Assembly: GCF_003236175.1 (NCBI RefSeq)
Contig: NZ_QKTW01000018.1
Coordinates: 54,297 to 118,296 of the forward strand
DNA length: 64,000 nucleotides
Reading direction: 5' to 3'
Source of the DNA: Taibaiella soli
GTDB taxonomy: Bacteria > Bacteroidota > Bacteroidia > Chitinophagales > Chitinophagaceae
Positions within the stretch are counted from its first letter, which is position 1. Each line of letters starts with the position of its first letter. The position numbers and the translations under genes are program-made. Below the pieces are notes generated by a model that worked only from the letters and a program-made list of their open reading frames with translations, searched no databases and was not told the origin of the DNA. Below are positions 42,106 through 53,400 of the stretch, piece by piece.

Positions 42106-44025
42106 ATGAGCAGCTCAGCTACACATCTCGACAATGTTGTAAAAACAACGAATGGCCGCAGGCCCATTTTCGCAAACCTCTTTACGAAAGGTTCCTCTTT
42201 AAAACACAAGGCTCTTTTTCTTTGTTCGGCTCTGACACTCTTTGTAAGCTATGAAGCTTCCGCGACTATCTATTTTTCTAATGCAACCGGTAATTGGAGT
42301 TCTCTTTCCAGCTGGGCGAAAACCGATGGCAGCGGCGGCACTGTTTCATCACTTCCCGGTGCAGCAGATACGGTAGTTATCAGAGGCGGTAACAATATAA
42401 CAGTAGATGTTTCCACTGCTGTTTGTGGCGTATTACGTTTAAGCAGTATTGCGGCGAACACCGCAGGTACTATTACATTTGCAGCCGCATCACAACTTGC
42501 AGTTTCAGGCGACGTTATCATTGGTGGTAGCACTGGTCAGCAAAAAGGTACAATCGTTATGACAGCCGGCGGCATGTTACAAATTGGCGGCGGTGTGACT
42601 ATTAATAGTCTGAATTCATTCACAGCAGGTGCTGGTACAATTGCATACAGCGGTGGTCCGCAAACTGTATCAAATGGCCTTGGAGCTTACAATAATCTTA
42701 CTTTAAGTGGCAGTGGTAATAAAACAACAACTGGTATTACTGTAAATGGTACGCTTTCATTGCAAGGGAATGCTTTGGTAGGCAATAGTTTTACTTACGG
42801 CACCAATGCCATCTTGGAGTATAAAGGCGGCTCAGCGCAAACTACTGCCAACAATGAATTTCCTGCTACGATGAATGCCAAAGTGGTTATAAACAATGCT
42901 GCAGGTGTTACACTGAACGCAACAAAAACTTTAGGCACTACCAGCACGCTTACTCTTACTTCCGGTAAGTTGAATGTGGGTAATGATACACTGACAATAA
43001 GCAACAGTTCTGCCACAGCAGTTACTGCAAGTAGCAGCAATTATATCGTTCTGGGCACTTTAACTGGTAGATTGGCATATCCTACAATGACAACTGCTAC
43101 TTACACTTTTCCGGTAGGAAATAGTACGTATTATCTGCCTGCTACAGTGGCTCCTGCTTCTACTCCGTCAGGTTTTTCTGTGGGAGTGTTTCAAGGCGCA
43201 ACTATGAACGGCACACCTTTAGGCACGCCGTATACCGCCAGTGCTAAAAAGGCAATGGTTGATGCAATGTGGGATGTAGCCCGTACAAACGGAAGCAGCA
43301 GTGCAGCGATTTCGTTGACCTGGGATCCAGCGTTGGTTGGTGAAACTATGTCCGGATCTTCTGGAATAAATATCACGATCTCTCATTTTTCGGGTGGATG
43401 GCAGAATGCTACAGCAAGCGCTTCAAACACAACAACTACAGCTTTTGCAACATTTAGTAGCTTTTCTCCGTTTGGTGTGAGTCTCGCCGCAACGCCGCTG
43501 CCAATTGTTCTCGAATATTTCAATGGTTCTGTAGTAAACGGTAACGCAGTATTGCAATGGGCAATGGGTAACAATGATGCACGTCAGATCCTGATGGAAA
43601 AAAGCACTGATGGTAAATCATTCGGTACGCTTGCGCAGATCGCAGTTAGCAATACCAATGCTTATGAATACAAAGATGCAATGGGTGCAGGAGCCAACAA
43701 TTATTACCGCCTGAAAATGGTAGATAACAATGGTACTGTTACTTACAGCAACGTGGTAAATCTGAAGACTAACAAATTTGGCAGCACACCGATCACTATC
43801 TCTCCAAATCCTGCGAAAGACCTGATCAGTGTAGTATATCCACTTACGTCTTCTGAAGCGACACTTAATATCGTAGACATGCAAGGTCGTGTGGTGTACA
43901 AACAAATTGTAGCTACCAACACTGACCAGGGTGATGTTAACATCAGCACACTCCCGGCAGGTATTTATGTACTGCGTATGGATGCGGGTGTTTCACAAAT
44001 TCAACAACTCTTCTATCACCAATAA
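42106..44025 (+). CDS. Secreted/cell-surface protein with T9SS C-terminal sorting domain
   Basis: 639 aa. A long N-region precedes a signal-peptide helix (about residues 33-53, HKALFLCSALTLFVSYEASA). The mature part is a Ser/Thr/Gly/Ala-rich beta-repeat region (SNATGNWSSLSSWAKTDGSG, then repeats of G-T-I, G-T-L, and L-T-S-G-K-L). The final ~75 residues form a Por-type secretion tail: ITISPNPAKDLISVVYPL, LNIVDMQGRVVYKQ, ISTLPAGIYVLRMDAG. It is therefore predicted cargo of the type IX secretion system and ends on the surface. No enzymatic motif was seen; adhesin-like. A structured leader lies upstream. Confidence 0.88.
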   Translation: MSSSATHLDNVVKTTNGRRPIFANLFTKGSSLKHKALFLCSALTLFVSYEASATIYFSNATGNWSSLSSWAKTDGSGGTVSSLPGAADTVVIRGGNNITVDVSTAVCGVLRLSSIAANTAGTITFAAASQLAVSGDVIIGGSTGQQKGTIVMTAGGMLQIGGGVTINSLNSFTAGAGTIAYSGGPQTVSNGLGAYNNLTLSGSGNKTTTGITVNGTLSLQGNALVGNSFTYGTNAILEYKGGSAQTTANNEFPATMNAKVVINNAAGVTLNATKTLGTTSTLTLTSGKLNVGNDTLTISNSSATAVTASSSNYIVLGTLTGRLAYPTMTTATYTFPVGNSTYYLPATVAPASTPSGFSVGVFQGATMNGTPLGTPYTASAKKAMVDAMWDVARTNGSSSAAISLTWDPALVGETMSGSSGINITISHFSGGWQNATASASNTTTTAFATFSSFSPFGVSLAATPLPIVLEYFNGSVVNGNAVLQWAMGNNDARQILMEKSTDGKSFGTLAQIAVSNTNAYEYKDAMGAGANNYYRLKMVDNNGTVTYSNVVNLKTNKFGSTPITISPNPAKDLISVVYPLTSSEATLNIVDMQGRVVYKQIVATNTDQGDVNISTLPAGIYVLRMDAGVSQIQQLFYHQ

Positions 44026-44041
44026 AAGCTGCATGAATGAT

Positions 44042-44075
44042 AAAGGGAAGTATCTGTCGAGGTACTTCCCTTTTT
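44042..44075 (+). terminator. Terminator after the T9SS cargo gene
   Basis: AAAGGGAAGTA and TACTTCCCTTT form an 11-bp perfect stem followed by T-rich sequence. Confidence 0.88.
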
Positions 44076-44199
44076 CAGTTTTATGTGGTTTGTGCTGCTG
44101 TCGTTTTTGTTTTAAGAATCGTACGTTTTAAGTTGCCGACTGGCCGACTTCTTGAGGTTTGAGGTTTAACATCTGACGTTTCCCATCTTACTTGAATTC

Positions 44200-45570
44200 T
44201 TATTGCGCCAGCTTATATCCGGCAACTGTGTCTTCAAATTTGAAATATCTTTTCGGCAACGTATCATATTTATACAGCTCCCAGTTTGTGAAAAATGTTT
44301 GGGGTTGTCCTAATGCCCAAAAGAGTTGATCTGGACTTTCTTTAATTATGATCGATGCAGTTTTATTCGTTTCAGTTGTAGACAAGAGCCAGAATTCAAA
44401 TGCAGTACCCCAGGTCGTTAGCATCGTGTCTGCCGGTACGTTAGCAGCAGCCATCAGCGTTTTTTCGTTTTGATACTGATGCAATATTTTCCGTTCCATG
44501 TTTAAGCGCGCCGTATAAATGGTGTGTGTGGCGAAAATACGTGCAGTGCCGGTAATGCATATAGCAGTCAAAAGTATTGCAGCATACTTTGGGGTAATCG
44601 TTGGTAATACATCGTAGAGGAGTGGAACCGCCATAAAAACGCCCAGTGGCAAATACATGTTTTCAATGTAGTATGCGTTTGTGCCATTATCCGGATAAGA
44701 AACATTTACGAGCACTAATAAACCAACCATATAGCCGGTAAACAAGGCAAGTTGCTTCCATTTTTTCTGTGAAATATAGGTAACAGCTATCCAGATTGAA
44801 ATAACCGGAATCCAATAATAAATTTTAATACAATTCTGCAGAAAAAACTGGGTAGCGTAAATCGAGAAAAAATGGCGGATATTTTTAAAAGAATGTGCCG
44901 CATTCCCCATCGCATGCTGATCATAAGCAGTGCCGAAAAAGCATTTTTTTATTACAAGGATCACCAGATAAAAAATACCCGCGGCAATGAGTGATTTCCG
45001 TTGTTCAAGCGATTCATTGCTCTGCAGCAGAAAAAAGAAAATGAGGAATGAGAAGACAAATAATAACAGGGGGTGAAAAAACGCGAGCACCAGAATACAG
45101 GTAAATATCCAGACCTGAAATAGTGGCTTAGTCTTATCAACCGGGCCGTTTAAGGATGCGAAGAATACCATGCACAACGAAATCGCCTGCGGAAGTTCCG
45201 ATTGCATCCAGTAAAAGGTATGACTTGCAAATAGTAATTGGGAAAGCAATAGTACTAGTCCCATTTTATAATTCTTAAATAGAAATCCACAAGCCAGGTA
45301 GCACAGGAAATAATAAATGCCAAATCCAATCGAATATCCCATCATGATTGTATCCAATGGCATTTTCATTTTCGTAAGGAGCAGCGGATATATCTGTGTC
45401 AAAGCGGCGCCAAACCTGAAATTTTGAATAGCGAATGCACCATCTTTCACAATATTAAAAAGGTGGAAGGCGATGTCAATAAAAATGCAGCGTTCTTTAT
45501 AGAAAGCTATCGCCAACAAGATCACTACTAAATAGAAAGCACAAAAAAAGTAATAAAGCTTTTTAATCAT
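44200..45570 (-). CDS. Polytopic membrane protein of unknown function
   Basis: 456 aa with about ten to eleven hydrophobic helices (first at residues about 5-25) and a ~100-residue C-terminal soluble part. The pattern resembles lipid-linked-sugar glycosyltransferases (GT-C fold) and O-antigen-type membrane proteins, but I see no diagnostic acidic loop motif: the first loop reads YKERCIFIDIAFHLFNIVKD. Function therefore left open. It stands alone, about 120 bp from the cytochrome gene on the same strand. Confidence 0.7.
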   Translation of the reverse strand: MIKKLYYFFCAFYLVVILLAIAFYKERCIFIDIAFHLFNIVKDGAFAIQNFRFGAALTQIYPLLLTKMKMPLDTIMMGYSIGFGIYYFLCYLACGFLFKNYKMGLVLLLSQLLFASHTFYWMQSELPQAISLCMVFFASLNGPVDKTKPLFQVWIFTCILVLAFFHPLLLFVFSFLIFFFLLQSNESLEQRKSLIAAGIFYLVILVIKKCFFGTAYDQHAMGNAAHSFKNIRHFFSIYATQFFLQNCIKIYYWIPVISIWIAVTYISQKKWKQLALFTGYMVGLLVLVNVSYPDNGTNAYYIENMYLPLGVFMAVPLLYDVLPTITPKYAAILLTAICITGTARIFATHTIYTARLNMERKILHQYQNEKTLMAAANVPADTMLTTWGTAFEFWLLSTTETNKTASIIIKESPDQLFWALGQPQTFFTNWELYKYDTLPKRYFKFEDTVAGYKLAQ

Positions 45571-45691
45571 GGTTTACGGTTGCAGATTTTTGAGTCGTAA
45601 GTAATAAGTTGCAGTAGTAAGTTGTAAGTTTTTAAAATTCCCCCACAATTCATATACGCAACTTATTACTTAAAAATTATACCTCATAATT

Positions 45692-47644
45692 TTACCGCGC
45701 CAGATCTGCCAGCATTGCTTTTGCGCGCTCATTCTGCGGATGTTTTTGCAACAGGTGCTCCAGGCATTTTTGCGCTTTATTATTTTGCATCTGACTATGA
45801 TAATAAACAGCCAGGTTGATCAGCATTTGTTCGTTATCGGGATCCAGCATTTGCGAACGGCTTAAAAATTCATAAGCCATCGTGTTGTTGCCTTCCTGCA
45901 TGTATAAAAATCCAAGGTTGGTATTGGCCACTGCATAATTTGGATTTTCACTGATGATAAAGCTGTACACTTTTTGCGCTTCTTCATATCGGTTCATCGA
46001 TAAAAGTGCTATGCCGTATTTACTTTGGAAATCCAGTGAATAAGGCCAGATGGTAGTAGCTTGTTTATACCATGGCAAAGCTTGTGGCGCTTGTTGCAGT
46101 TGCATGTAGGACTCACCAATCCGGTAGGCCGTCCAGGCATCTTTCATATCTGCAGGCTGTATTGCAGCAGCGTATCCCGCTACTTTATTATAATCGTTCA
46201 GCAGAAAATAAGCACGAATGAAATCACGGTTTTGTTTTTGATTTGCTTCTACGTCGGCCTGCTTGTTCAGGTAAAAAATGGCAGAGTCGAGCAGCCCTTT
46301 GTTCTGATTGTAACGTTCATAAAACTCCATGTAAGCGCGCGCTATCGTAATAGCATCGACATTGTCGTTGTTGAAACATTTCAATCCAAGGAAAGCGGTG
46401 ATTTTTGGTTCCAGGGTATCGTTCTGCGGACGTTTACGGATGTAGTGATCGGTAACAGCTACGTGCGGAATATCAATGCTGCTATTGTGCGGCATATGAC
46501 AGGTCACGCAGTCATTATTTTTCGTTGCGCGGATTTCTGGTTTTTCACTACACTGCACTTGTTTCGCAACAGCACCATGGCAGCTTTGGCACGCATTAAG
46601 ATATTGACTGCGCGGTGTAAATTTCACTGACACGTGCGGATTGTGACAAGTAATACAACTCATTTTTCCCGAAACCACATAGCACTGGCTTTTCTTCATG
46701 CGCTCCACATGTGAAGCCATAATCATTTTATCGCGTGCCCCTTCATATTCGGGCATAAACACGTTCATCACTTCACTGAGTTTCATGCCGGGATGAAAAT
46801 CGAAAAATGATTTGCCGTCATTCAGTACTGAGATACCCTGTAAATGGCAACGCTGACAAACATTGTTTTGCAGATCAGTTGGCAAACGGCGCGGATTCAC
46901 AATTGTATAATCCGGTCCTTTGGAAGTATCAACAATATTGCCCGCTTGTTTTTCCTGCACATGCAATGAACCCGGACCATGGCAACGCTCACAGTCGATA
47001 CCCGTTTTCAGACTCACAAATTTGTTCTGGCTGTTTGCTTCAAATTGTGGATAGCCATTGTGACAGCTCATGCATTCAATCTCAATCATTCGCCCAAAAC
47101 GGCTGCTGGCGCCATTTTCAAAACCCGGTGCCAGATCCCATTTTTTCTTTTGGGTATAGAATGTAATTGGTGCCTGATATAAATAACCGTTTACATTAAA
47201 AATGTGTGAGTTGGTGTGCTGGCCCGAGCCTACAATATAATCGATCTTCTGAATGCGCTTGTGTACCGTGTCTTTGCCTGCAAGGCGAAATTCCATGATG
47301 TACAGCGAATCATTGTTCCAGTAAGGTTTGTAATAAAAATCAAGATCCTTATCATAGACCAGCGCATGCGCCGGAGAAAAATCAGCAGCTGATTTTTGTC
47401 GCGTAGCATAGTCGAACGACTGGCCCATACCTGTCTGGCTAAATGTGCGATATACATCTTCGTGGCAGGTGCGACAAGTTTGCATGCCCACATAATGTAC
47501 GGTCGTATCGTACACATTGCGCCACGGTGATCCTTCAGCTTCGCCGCCGGATTTATCGTTCTTTGGACTATTGCAAAAAAAGGTGGGCAATGTTGCGCCC
47601 ACCAAAGCCAGTGTAATTAATATAGTTCTGTAAAAACGGGACAA
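45692..47644 (-). CDS. Heptaheme c-type cytochrome with TPR domain
   Basis: No ATG precedes the first heme motif, so the start is non-ATG; TTG 47644 is proposed (650 aa) because upstream codons are repeat-like AT-rich sequence. The N-terminal segment RFYRTILITLALVGATLPTF acts as signal peptide or lipoprotein signal (FFC). Seven CxxCH motifs are seen: CRTCH, CMSCH, CERCH, CQRCH, CITCH, CQSCH, CVTCH. After about residue 460 come several TPR units (PQALPWYKQATTIWPYSLDF, YEEAQKVYSFIISENPNYAV, MAYEFLSRSQMLDPDNEQML). Heme domains this rich carry electrons or reduce small substrates in the periplasm, with TPRs for partner contact. Substrate unknown. Confidence 0.88.
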   Translation of the reverse strand: MSRFYRTILITLALVGATLPTFFCNSPKNDKSGGEAEGSPWRNVYDTTVHYVGMQTCRTCHEDVYRTFSQTGMGQSFDYATRQKSAADFSPAHALVYDKDLDFYYKPYWNNDSLYIMEFRLAGKDTVHKRIQKIDYIVGSGQHTNSHIFNVNGYLYQAPITFYTQKKKWDLAPGFENGASSRFGRMIEIECMSCHNGYPQFEANSQNKFVSLKTGIDCERCHGPGSLHVQEKQAGNIVDTSKGPDYTIVNPRRLPTDLQNNVCQRCHLQGISVLNDGKSFFDFHPGMKLSEVMNVFMPEYEGARDKMIMASHVERMKKSQCYVVSGKMSCITCHNPHVSVKFTPRSQYLNACQSCHGAVAKQVQCSEKPEIRATKNNDCVTCHMPHNSSIDIPHVAVTDHYIRKRPQNDTLEPKITAFLGLKCFNNDNVDAITIARAYMEFYERYNQNKGLLDSAIFYLNKQADVEANQKQNRDFIRAYFLLNDYNKVAGYAAAIQPADMKDAWTAYRIGESYMQLQQAPQALPWYKQATTIWPYSLDFQSKYGIALLSMNRYEEAQKVYSFIISENPNYAVANTNLGFLYMQEGNNTMAYEFLSRSQMLDPDNEQMLINLAVYYHSQMQNNKAQKCLEHLLQKHPQNERAKAMLADLAR

Positions 47645-47729
47645 CTTATTGAAGATTGAAAATTTTTGATTTACGATTGACGACGTGAGTGAAAATCCAC
47701 ACAACAAAAAAACAACTTCTAACGCAGGC

Positions 47730-49004
47730 TTAGTTGAAAATAGCGAGCGTATATTTTTTGCCTTTTTGAACCAGCAAATAACGATCGTTCAGCAAATGTT
47801 CTGTTTTTAATACGAAATCAATTCCGGACACCTTTTGTTTGTTGATGCTTACGCCGCCGCCTTGCACCATTTTACGCGCTTCGCCTTTTGAAGGGAATAC
47901 GCCGCTTTCCGCCAGGAAAGAAACAATATCGACACCTTCGGTTAATGCATCTTTGGTTGCAGTAACCTGAGGTAACGCATCCATGACTTCCATAAATTGT
48001 TTTTCGCTTAACGAACGCAGAAAATCAACAGTGTCATGCTGGAAAAGTGCGGCTGAAGCTTCCTTTGCGAAATGCAGATCCTGTTCGCTATGTACCAGAA
48101 TAGTCATTTCGTCAGCAATTGCTTTTTGTACCAATCTCAAATGTGGTGCTGTACGGTGTTCTTCAATCAATGCCTGCAGTTCTGCTACAGGTTTAAATGA
48201 AAATACCATAGCCATACGTTCTGCATCTTCGTCTTTCAGATTCATCCAGAATTGGTAGAATTGGTACGGAGAAGTACGGTTCGGATCGAGCCAGATATTA
48301 CCACCTTCCGATTTGCCGAATTTGCTGCCGTCTGCTTTTGTAATCAGCTTACAGGTCATGGCAAAAGCCTCGCCGCCGCCTTTTTTGCGGATGAGCTCAG
48401 TACCCGTAGTCATATTGCCCCACTGATCGGCGCCGCCCATCTGCAGTTTAATATTTTTATTGTTGTACAGGTAGTAGAAATCGTAGCCCTGAATCAGTTG
48501 GTATGAAAACTCCGTAAAAGACAAACCCGTTTCCAGGCGCTTTTGCACAGAGTCTTTCGACATCATATAATTCACCGTAATGTACTTTCCTACATCACGG
48601 ATAAAATCGAGGAACGAAAAATCCTTAAACCAATCGTAGTTATTGATCATAACAGCCGCGTTTGGCTTGCGCTCCTCAAACTCAAGGAATTTTTCCAATT
48701 GTTTGCGGATTCCTTCACAATTTTTAGCCAGCGTGTCCATATCCAGCAGGTTGCGTTCCGCTGATTTGCCTGAAGGGTCACCGATCATGCCGGTAGCGCC
48801 GCCAACCAATGCATAAGGTTTGTGGCCGGCACGCTGCAAACGCATTAAAAGTGTAATAGGCAACAAACTGCCCACGTGAAGACTATCAGCTGTAGGGTCA
48901 AAACCGATATACCCTGCTGTCATTTCTTTATTCAGTTGTTCTTCAGTACCAGGCATAATATCCTGCACCAAACCTCTTGCCTGTAGTTCTGCTATCAGAT
49001 TCAT
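47730..49004 (-). CDS. tyrS: Tyrosyl-tRNA synthetase
   Basis: 424 aa from ATG 49004. Class I aaRS: ATP-binding HIGH variant HVGSLLP ([20 protein letters not shown]), [49 protein letters not shown], and KMSKS variant KFGKSEG. The C-terminus has an S4-like RNA-binding domain ([20 protein letters not shown]). It charges tRNA-Tyr. The upstream region has a TATTTTTG element on this strand at 49030-49037. Confidence 0.97.
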   Translation of the reverse strand: MNLIAELQARGLVQDIMPGTEEQLNKEMTAGYIGFDPTADSLHVGSLLPITLLMRLQRAGHKPYALVGGATGMIGDPSGKSAERNLLDMDTLAKNCEGIRKQLEKFLEFEERKPNAAVMINNYDWFKDFSFLDFIRDVGKYITVNYMMSKDSVQKRLETGLSFTEFSYQLIQGYDFYYLYNNKNIKLQMGGADQWGNMTTGTELIRKKGGGEAFAMTCKLITKADGSKFGKSEGGNIWLDPNRTSPYQFYQFWMNLKDEDAERMAMVFSFKPVAELQALIEEHRTAPHLRLVQKAIADEMTILVHSEQDLHFAKEASAALFQHDTVDFLRSLSEKQFMEVMDALPQVTATKDALTEGVDIVSFLAESGVFPSKGEARKMVQGGGVSINKQKVSGIDFVLKTEHLLNDRYLLVQKGKKYTLAIFN

Positions 49005-49029
49005 CTTGATCAAATTCTGGGAATGCAGA

Positions 49030-49037
49030 CAAAAATA
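49030..49037 (-). promoter_or_regulatory. -7 element of tyrS
   Basis: TATTTTTG on the minus strand, an exact TAnnTTTG match, 25 bp before the ATG. The -33 position is A-rich and has no TTTG. Confidence 0.45.
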
Positions 49038-49236
49038 ATAGTATTGCGTTGATTTTTGCCATCGAACGCTCAGTTATATAGAATGCTAAATTTATATGGC
49101 ATCCTTTTTGAAATACAGGGTATGTTGTTATCAAATTGAAAAAGTACAGTTATATTAATTTGAAAAACAGTGAATGGCAATAAGCTGTGGATATTTACGT
49201 TAAATTTGTGTACATTCTGTTAAATTTCTCCTATTC

Positions 49237-50400
49237 ATGAAGAAAAGGTTAGCCTTATTTTTAATTCCCGTTCTGTTCGCGGGGCAAAAAGCTCTGTCTC
49301 AGACCAGAATATATGTAAATGAATATTTGAATATTGGCGTTGGCGCACGGGGACTCGCCATGGCGGGCGCGCAATCGGCTACCAGCAATGATGTAATGTC
49401 GGGATATTGGAATCCTGCGGGGTTAATGCAGGTGGAAGACGATTTGCAGGTTGGTCTGATGCACGCAGAATATTTTTCAGGAATCTCGAAATATGATTTT
49501 GGTTCCATTGTGAAGCCGCTGAAAGGCAAAAAAAGAGTAGTGGGTTTTTCGGTACTCCGCTTTGCTACTGATGATATTGCGAACACAATAGACCTTGTAC
49601 AACCCGATGGGTCTATCGATGAAAGTAAAATCAAGTCAATGTCGGCGGGCGACTATGCATTTTTGCTTTCCTATGCGCAAGGGCTCAATATCTTTAAAAA
49701 GAATCCGAACATTCATACCAATATCGGTGCCAATGCAAAGATTATATATCGTAACCTGAGTTCGCTGGCTAATGCCTGGGGTGTAGGCGTAGATGTCGGT
49801 ATACAGACTACTTACAAGCAATGGTATTTTGGATTGATGGCGAAAGATATCACCACTACTTACACGTCCTGGAGTTTTAATCTTAGTGAGCACGATAAAC
49901 AAGTGTTTGGTGCGACCGGCAATGAAATTCCAGTGAAATCTTATGAAGTGATGTTGCCAAGATTCAATTTTGGTGTGGCCAGAGACCTTTTAAAACCAGG
50001 AAAAAAATTCCAGGTAATGGCAGAGCTGGATGCTGATCTTACAACGGATGGTAAACGTAATACTTTGATAAGTACCAGTGGTTTTAGCATCGATCCGCAT
50101 ATGGGTGTGGAGGCTAGTTATAAACATACCATCTATCTTAGAGCTGGTATAGGTAATATTCAGCGCGTTCTTGATGACCGGGATACTACCAATCAATCAA
50201 AATACACTTTGTTTCAGCCAACGGTGGGCGTAGGAATTAAGCTGAAAGCGATCGTTGTCGATTATGCATTCACCAGTCTGCAAACACAATCCAATCCATT
50301 ATACACACACATCGTCTCACTGAGAATAAACGTAAATCCTGTGGCCAAAAAGAAAAAGGGATCAACACCTGATGACATTTCTGCGCCATCTTCGAAGTAA
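49237..50400 (+). CDS. Type IX secretion PorV/PorQ-family outer membrane protein
   Basis: 387 aa. A signal peptide (KRLALFLIPVLFAGQKALSQ) is followed by a beta-barrel of the OmpP1/FadL-like PorV/PorQ type. Family hallmark at the mature N-terminus: NEYLNIGVGARGLAMAGAQS, then YWNPAGLMQVEDDLQVGLMH. PorV carries cargo from the SprA translocon to the PorU sortase; PorQ belongs to the same attachment complex. The PorU-like gene follows 42 bp downstream, so the two probably form an operon. PorV versus PorQ cannot be settled by eye. Confidence 0.87.
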   Translation: MKKRLALFLIPVLFAGQKALSQTRIYVNEYLNIGVGARGLAMAGAQSATSNDVMSGYWNPAGLMQVEDDLQVGLMHAEYFSGISKYDFGSIVKPLKGKKRVVGFSVLRFATDDIANTIDLVQPDGSIDESKIKSMSAGDYAFLLSYAQGLNIFKKNPNIHTNIGANAKIIYRNLSSLANAWGVGVDVGIQTTYKQWYFGLMAKDITTTYTSWSFNLSEHDKQVFGATGNEIPVKSYEVMLPRFNFGVARDLLKPGKKFQVMAELDADLTTDGKRNTLISTSGFSIDPHMGVEASYKHTIYLRAGIGNIQRVLDDRDTTNQSKYTLFQPTVGVGIKLKAIVVDYAFTSLQTQSNPLYTHIVSLRINVNPVAKKKKGSTPDDISAPSSK

Positions 50401-50442
50401 ACACACAATCTTTCAAAACTAGCTATCAATACAAATCTGAGT

Positions 50443-53400
50443 ATGAGACGCCTTTATAAAATGCTTTTTTTCATTGCCGGACTGCTGGGTATATCTCAGG
50501 CATATGCACAACAGTACGGGAATGAGTGGATAGATTACAGCAAGACTTATTATAAATTCAGAGTGGGAAAAAATGGCATTTTCCGGATCTATAAAGCGGC
50601 ATTGGATGCTGCGGGTGTACCGGTAGGCACTCCCGGAAGTCAGTTTGTGCTGTATTCAAGAGGGCAGCAAATTCCGATATATGTCACTACTGACAATACT
50701 TTCAGCACAAATGACTATATAGAGTTTTACGGCAAGATGAATGATGGTAAACAAGATACCGAGCTATACGGAGATCCCAATATCCAGCCAAATGACCGGA
50801 TGAGCTTGTTTTCCGATACTGCAAGTTATTATCTGACATATGATAATTCAACGAATCCTCATAGTCATTATGTGGGTATCAATAATCCGATTTCCGGCAC
50901 GCCTGTACCGGTGCCGTATTGTATGTTTACGTATAGTTACAGCTTTAAAAACGTATTTACACCCGGTTATAGCTATGCGTCAGGTTATTCATTTCCATCT
51001 TCCCATTTCGACCGAGGTGAAGGTTTCGTACAGCAGTTTTTTCCGCCAAGCTATGCGCCCGTTTATACACTCCTGGCACCCAACCTGGTGCCAAACGGCC
51101 AGGCAGCAACAATCTCTACCGGTGTAGCCGCGTTTTCCTACTATAATAATCACTATTTAAAAATCAATCTCAGCGGTAATCTTATTGCGGATTCTGCTTA
51201 TGGTCCTGTAGATACTAAAAGATTTAGTCTCTCGGTGCCGGCGTCAAGTCTTGTTGCAACAAATCCAGTACAGTATGCACCTTATAATGCAGGTACCGGA
51301 TATGACCAATGGGGTGTTTCGTTTATAGAACTTATTTACCCACGCAGTTTTGATGTAAGTGGTGTGGATTATTTTGAGTTTAATTTACCAGCAGCGGTAA
51401 CCGCGACAAGTAACTATGTGGAGTTTACCACTTATTCGGGCGGTGCACCGCGTCTATATGATGTAACCAATCAAAAGTGGTATACAGGGGATGTTACCAG
51501 CGTTCCTGGTAAGGCGAGATTTTTATTGGATCCAACAGGTCTCGATCGGGAAATGGTTTTATATGCCCCTACAAGTACTAACATAACATCGCTTTCTTCT
51601 GTAAAGAATAACATTCATTTTACGGACTATTCACAAACTGCTAATCAGGGGAATTATGTTATTGTTTCTCATTCACAATTGATGCAGTCTTCTAGCGGGA
51701 ATAATTTTGTGAATGATTATAAGACCTACCGTAGCAGTGCAAATGGCGGTAGCTATCAGGTTGTAGTGGCAGACGTAAGTGAACTCTATGATCAGTTTAG
51801 CTGGGGGATCGATAACCATTCGTCCTCTATAAAGCATTTCATGAAATATGCTTATGACAAGTGGACGCGCAAGCCTGAATTTCTTTTCCTGATCGGTCGT
51901 GGTATGTCTTATTCCAATTATCCAGGTTACTTAGCTAATCCTTCGTCCTATCCTTATCCAATTGTACCAACCTATGGTGAACCGGGAGCAGATCTGGATT
52001 TTGTAACGCTTAACGGCAATCGCTCTATGAATATAAGCGTAGGGCGCTTCTCCGCCTGGAACGGCGATGAGATTGGTATTTATCTCGATAAAATCAAATC
52101 TTTTGAAGCTGCATTGAAATCTCCCGCGCTGCCTACTTATTTAACAGAACTGTGGAAAAAAACAGTGTTGCATATTGCAGGTTCCAGCGATGCCAGCTTG
52201 CAGCAGTCGTATCTCATTCCAACACTTAATTCAGGTGCTGTAATACTTAACGATACCTCTATGGGGGCAAACACTACTTTGATTGCAAAGAACACAACGA
52301 ACCCCGTTGACAATATTGGTAGTGCCACTATTGATTCAATGATCAATGCCGGATTGTCTCTGATTAGTTTCAATGGGCACGCTTCATCTGCAGGTTTCGA
52401 TTTTAACTTAAATAATCCGGAACAATACCATAGCTCGCCAAGATTTCCATTTTTTATCGGTTTAGGTTGTGATGTGGCGACTATATTTTCGTTGCTCTCG
52501 CAAAAGACAATTAGCGAACGTTATCTGGACGCAACTACTGGTGGATCCACAGGTATGATAGCCGCGAACAATATCAATTTCCCAGACTTTCATACTTACT
52601 ACTACCCGGCTATGTGCGGTTATATCTCTAAACTGGCATATGGTAAAACAATTGGTGAACAATACAGGTACTCTTACGATAGCATGATGACCTATGCGCA
52701 TACTTATGATAGTATTACTGGACCTGGCATTACGGCAAGACAAGGATATTTCATGACCCACCTGGAAAGCCTGTTATTGCAGGGCGATCCGGCATTGCAT
52801 GTCTATTCTTCGGACAAACCTGACTATCACGTGAGTGTGGATGGTATATCCACCGTCCCTACACCTGTTACCACCAGTGGAGACTCTTTTAAACTGAAAA
52901 TTGTCAATTATAATCTGGCAAAGGCGATCTCTGATACCGTAATATTGAAAGTAGAACACATAAATCCAGCGGGAACAGTAGTAACGATTGGTAATTATCC
53001 GTTGGTGAATCTCTATAATTCAGATACCATTTTGGTGAGCGTGCCGATCAATCATACGGCAGATCTGGGGCTGAACAAATATCGTGTAACAATCGATGCA
53101 CCGAATAAATATGACGAGGTAAGTGAAACAAACAATACAGCGACACTGGAATTATTCATTTACAGTGATAACCTGATTCCGGTTTATCCTTATGAGTTTT
53201 CAATTGTGAACCAGCAGAATATTACGCTGAAAGCTTCCACACTAAATCCGTTCCGTCCTGTCGGAAAATATCGTTTGCAGATTGACACGACAATGCTTTT
53301 TAATAGCCCGTTGTTGCAACAAACTGCTGTGACCAGCCCCAGTGGAGTCATTTCTTGGACGCCAACTATGAGTTATCGCGATAGCACGGTTTACTATTGG

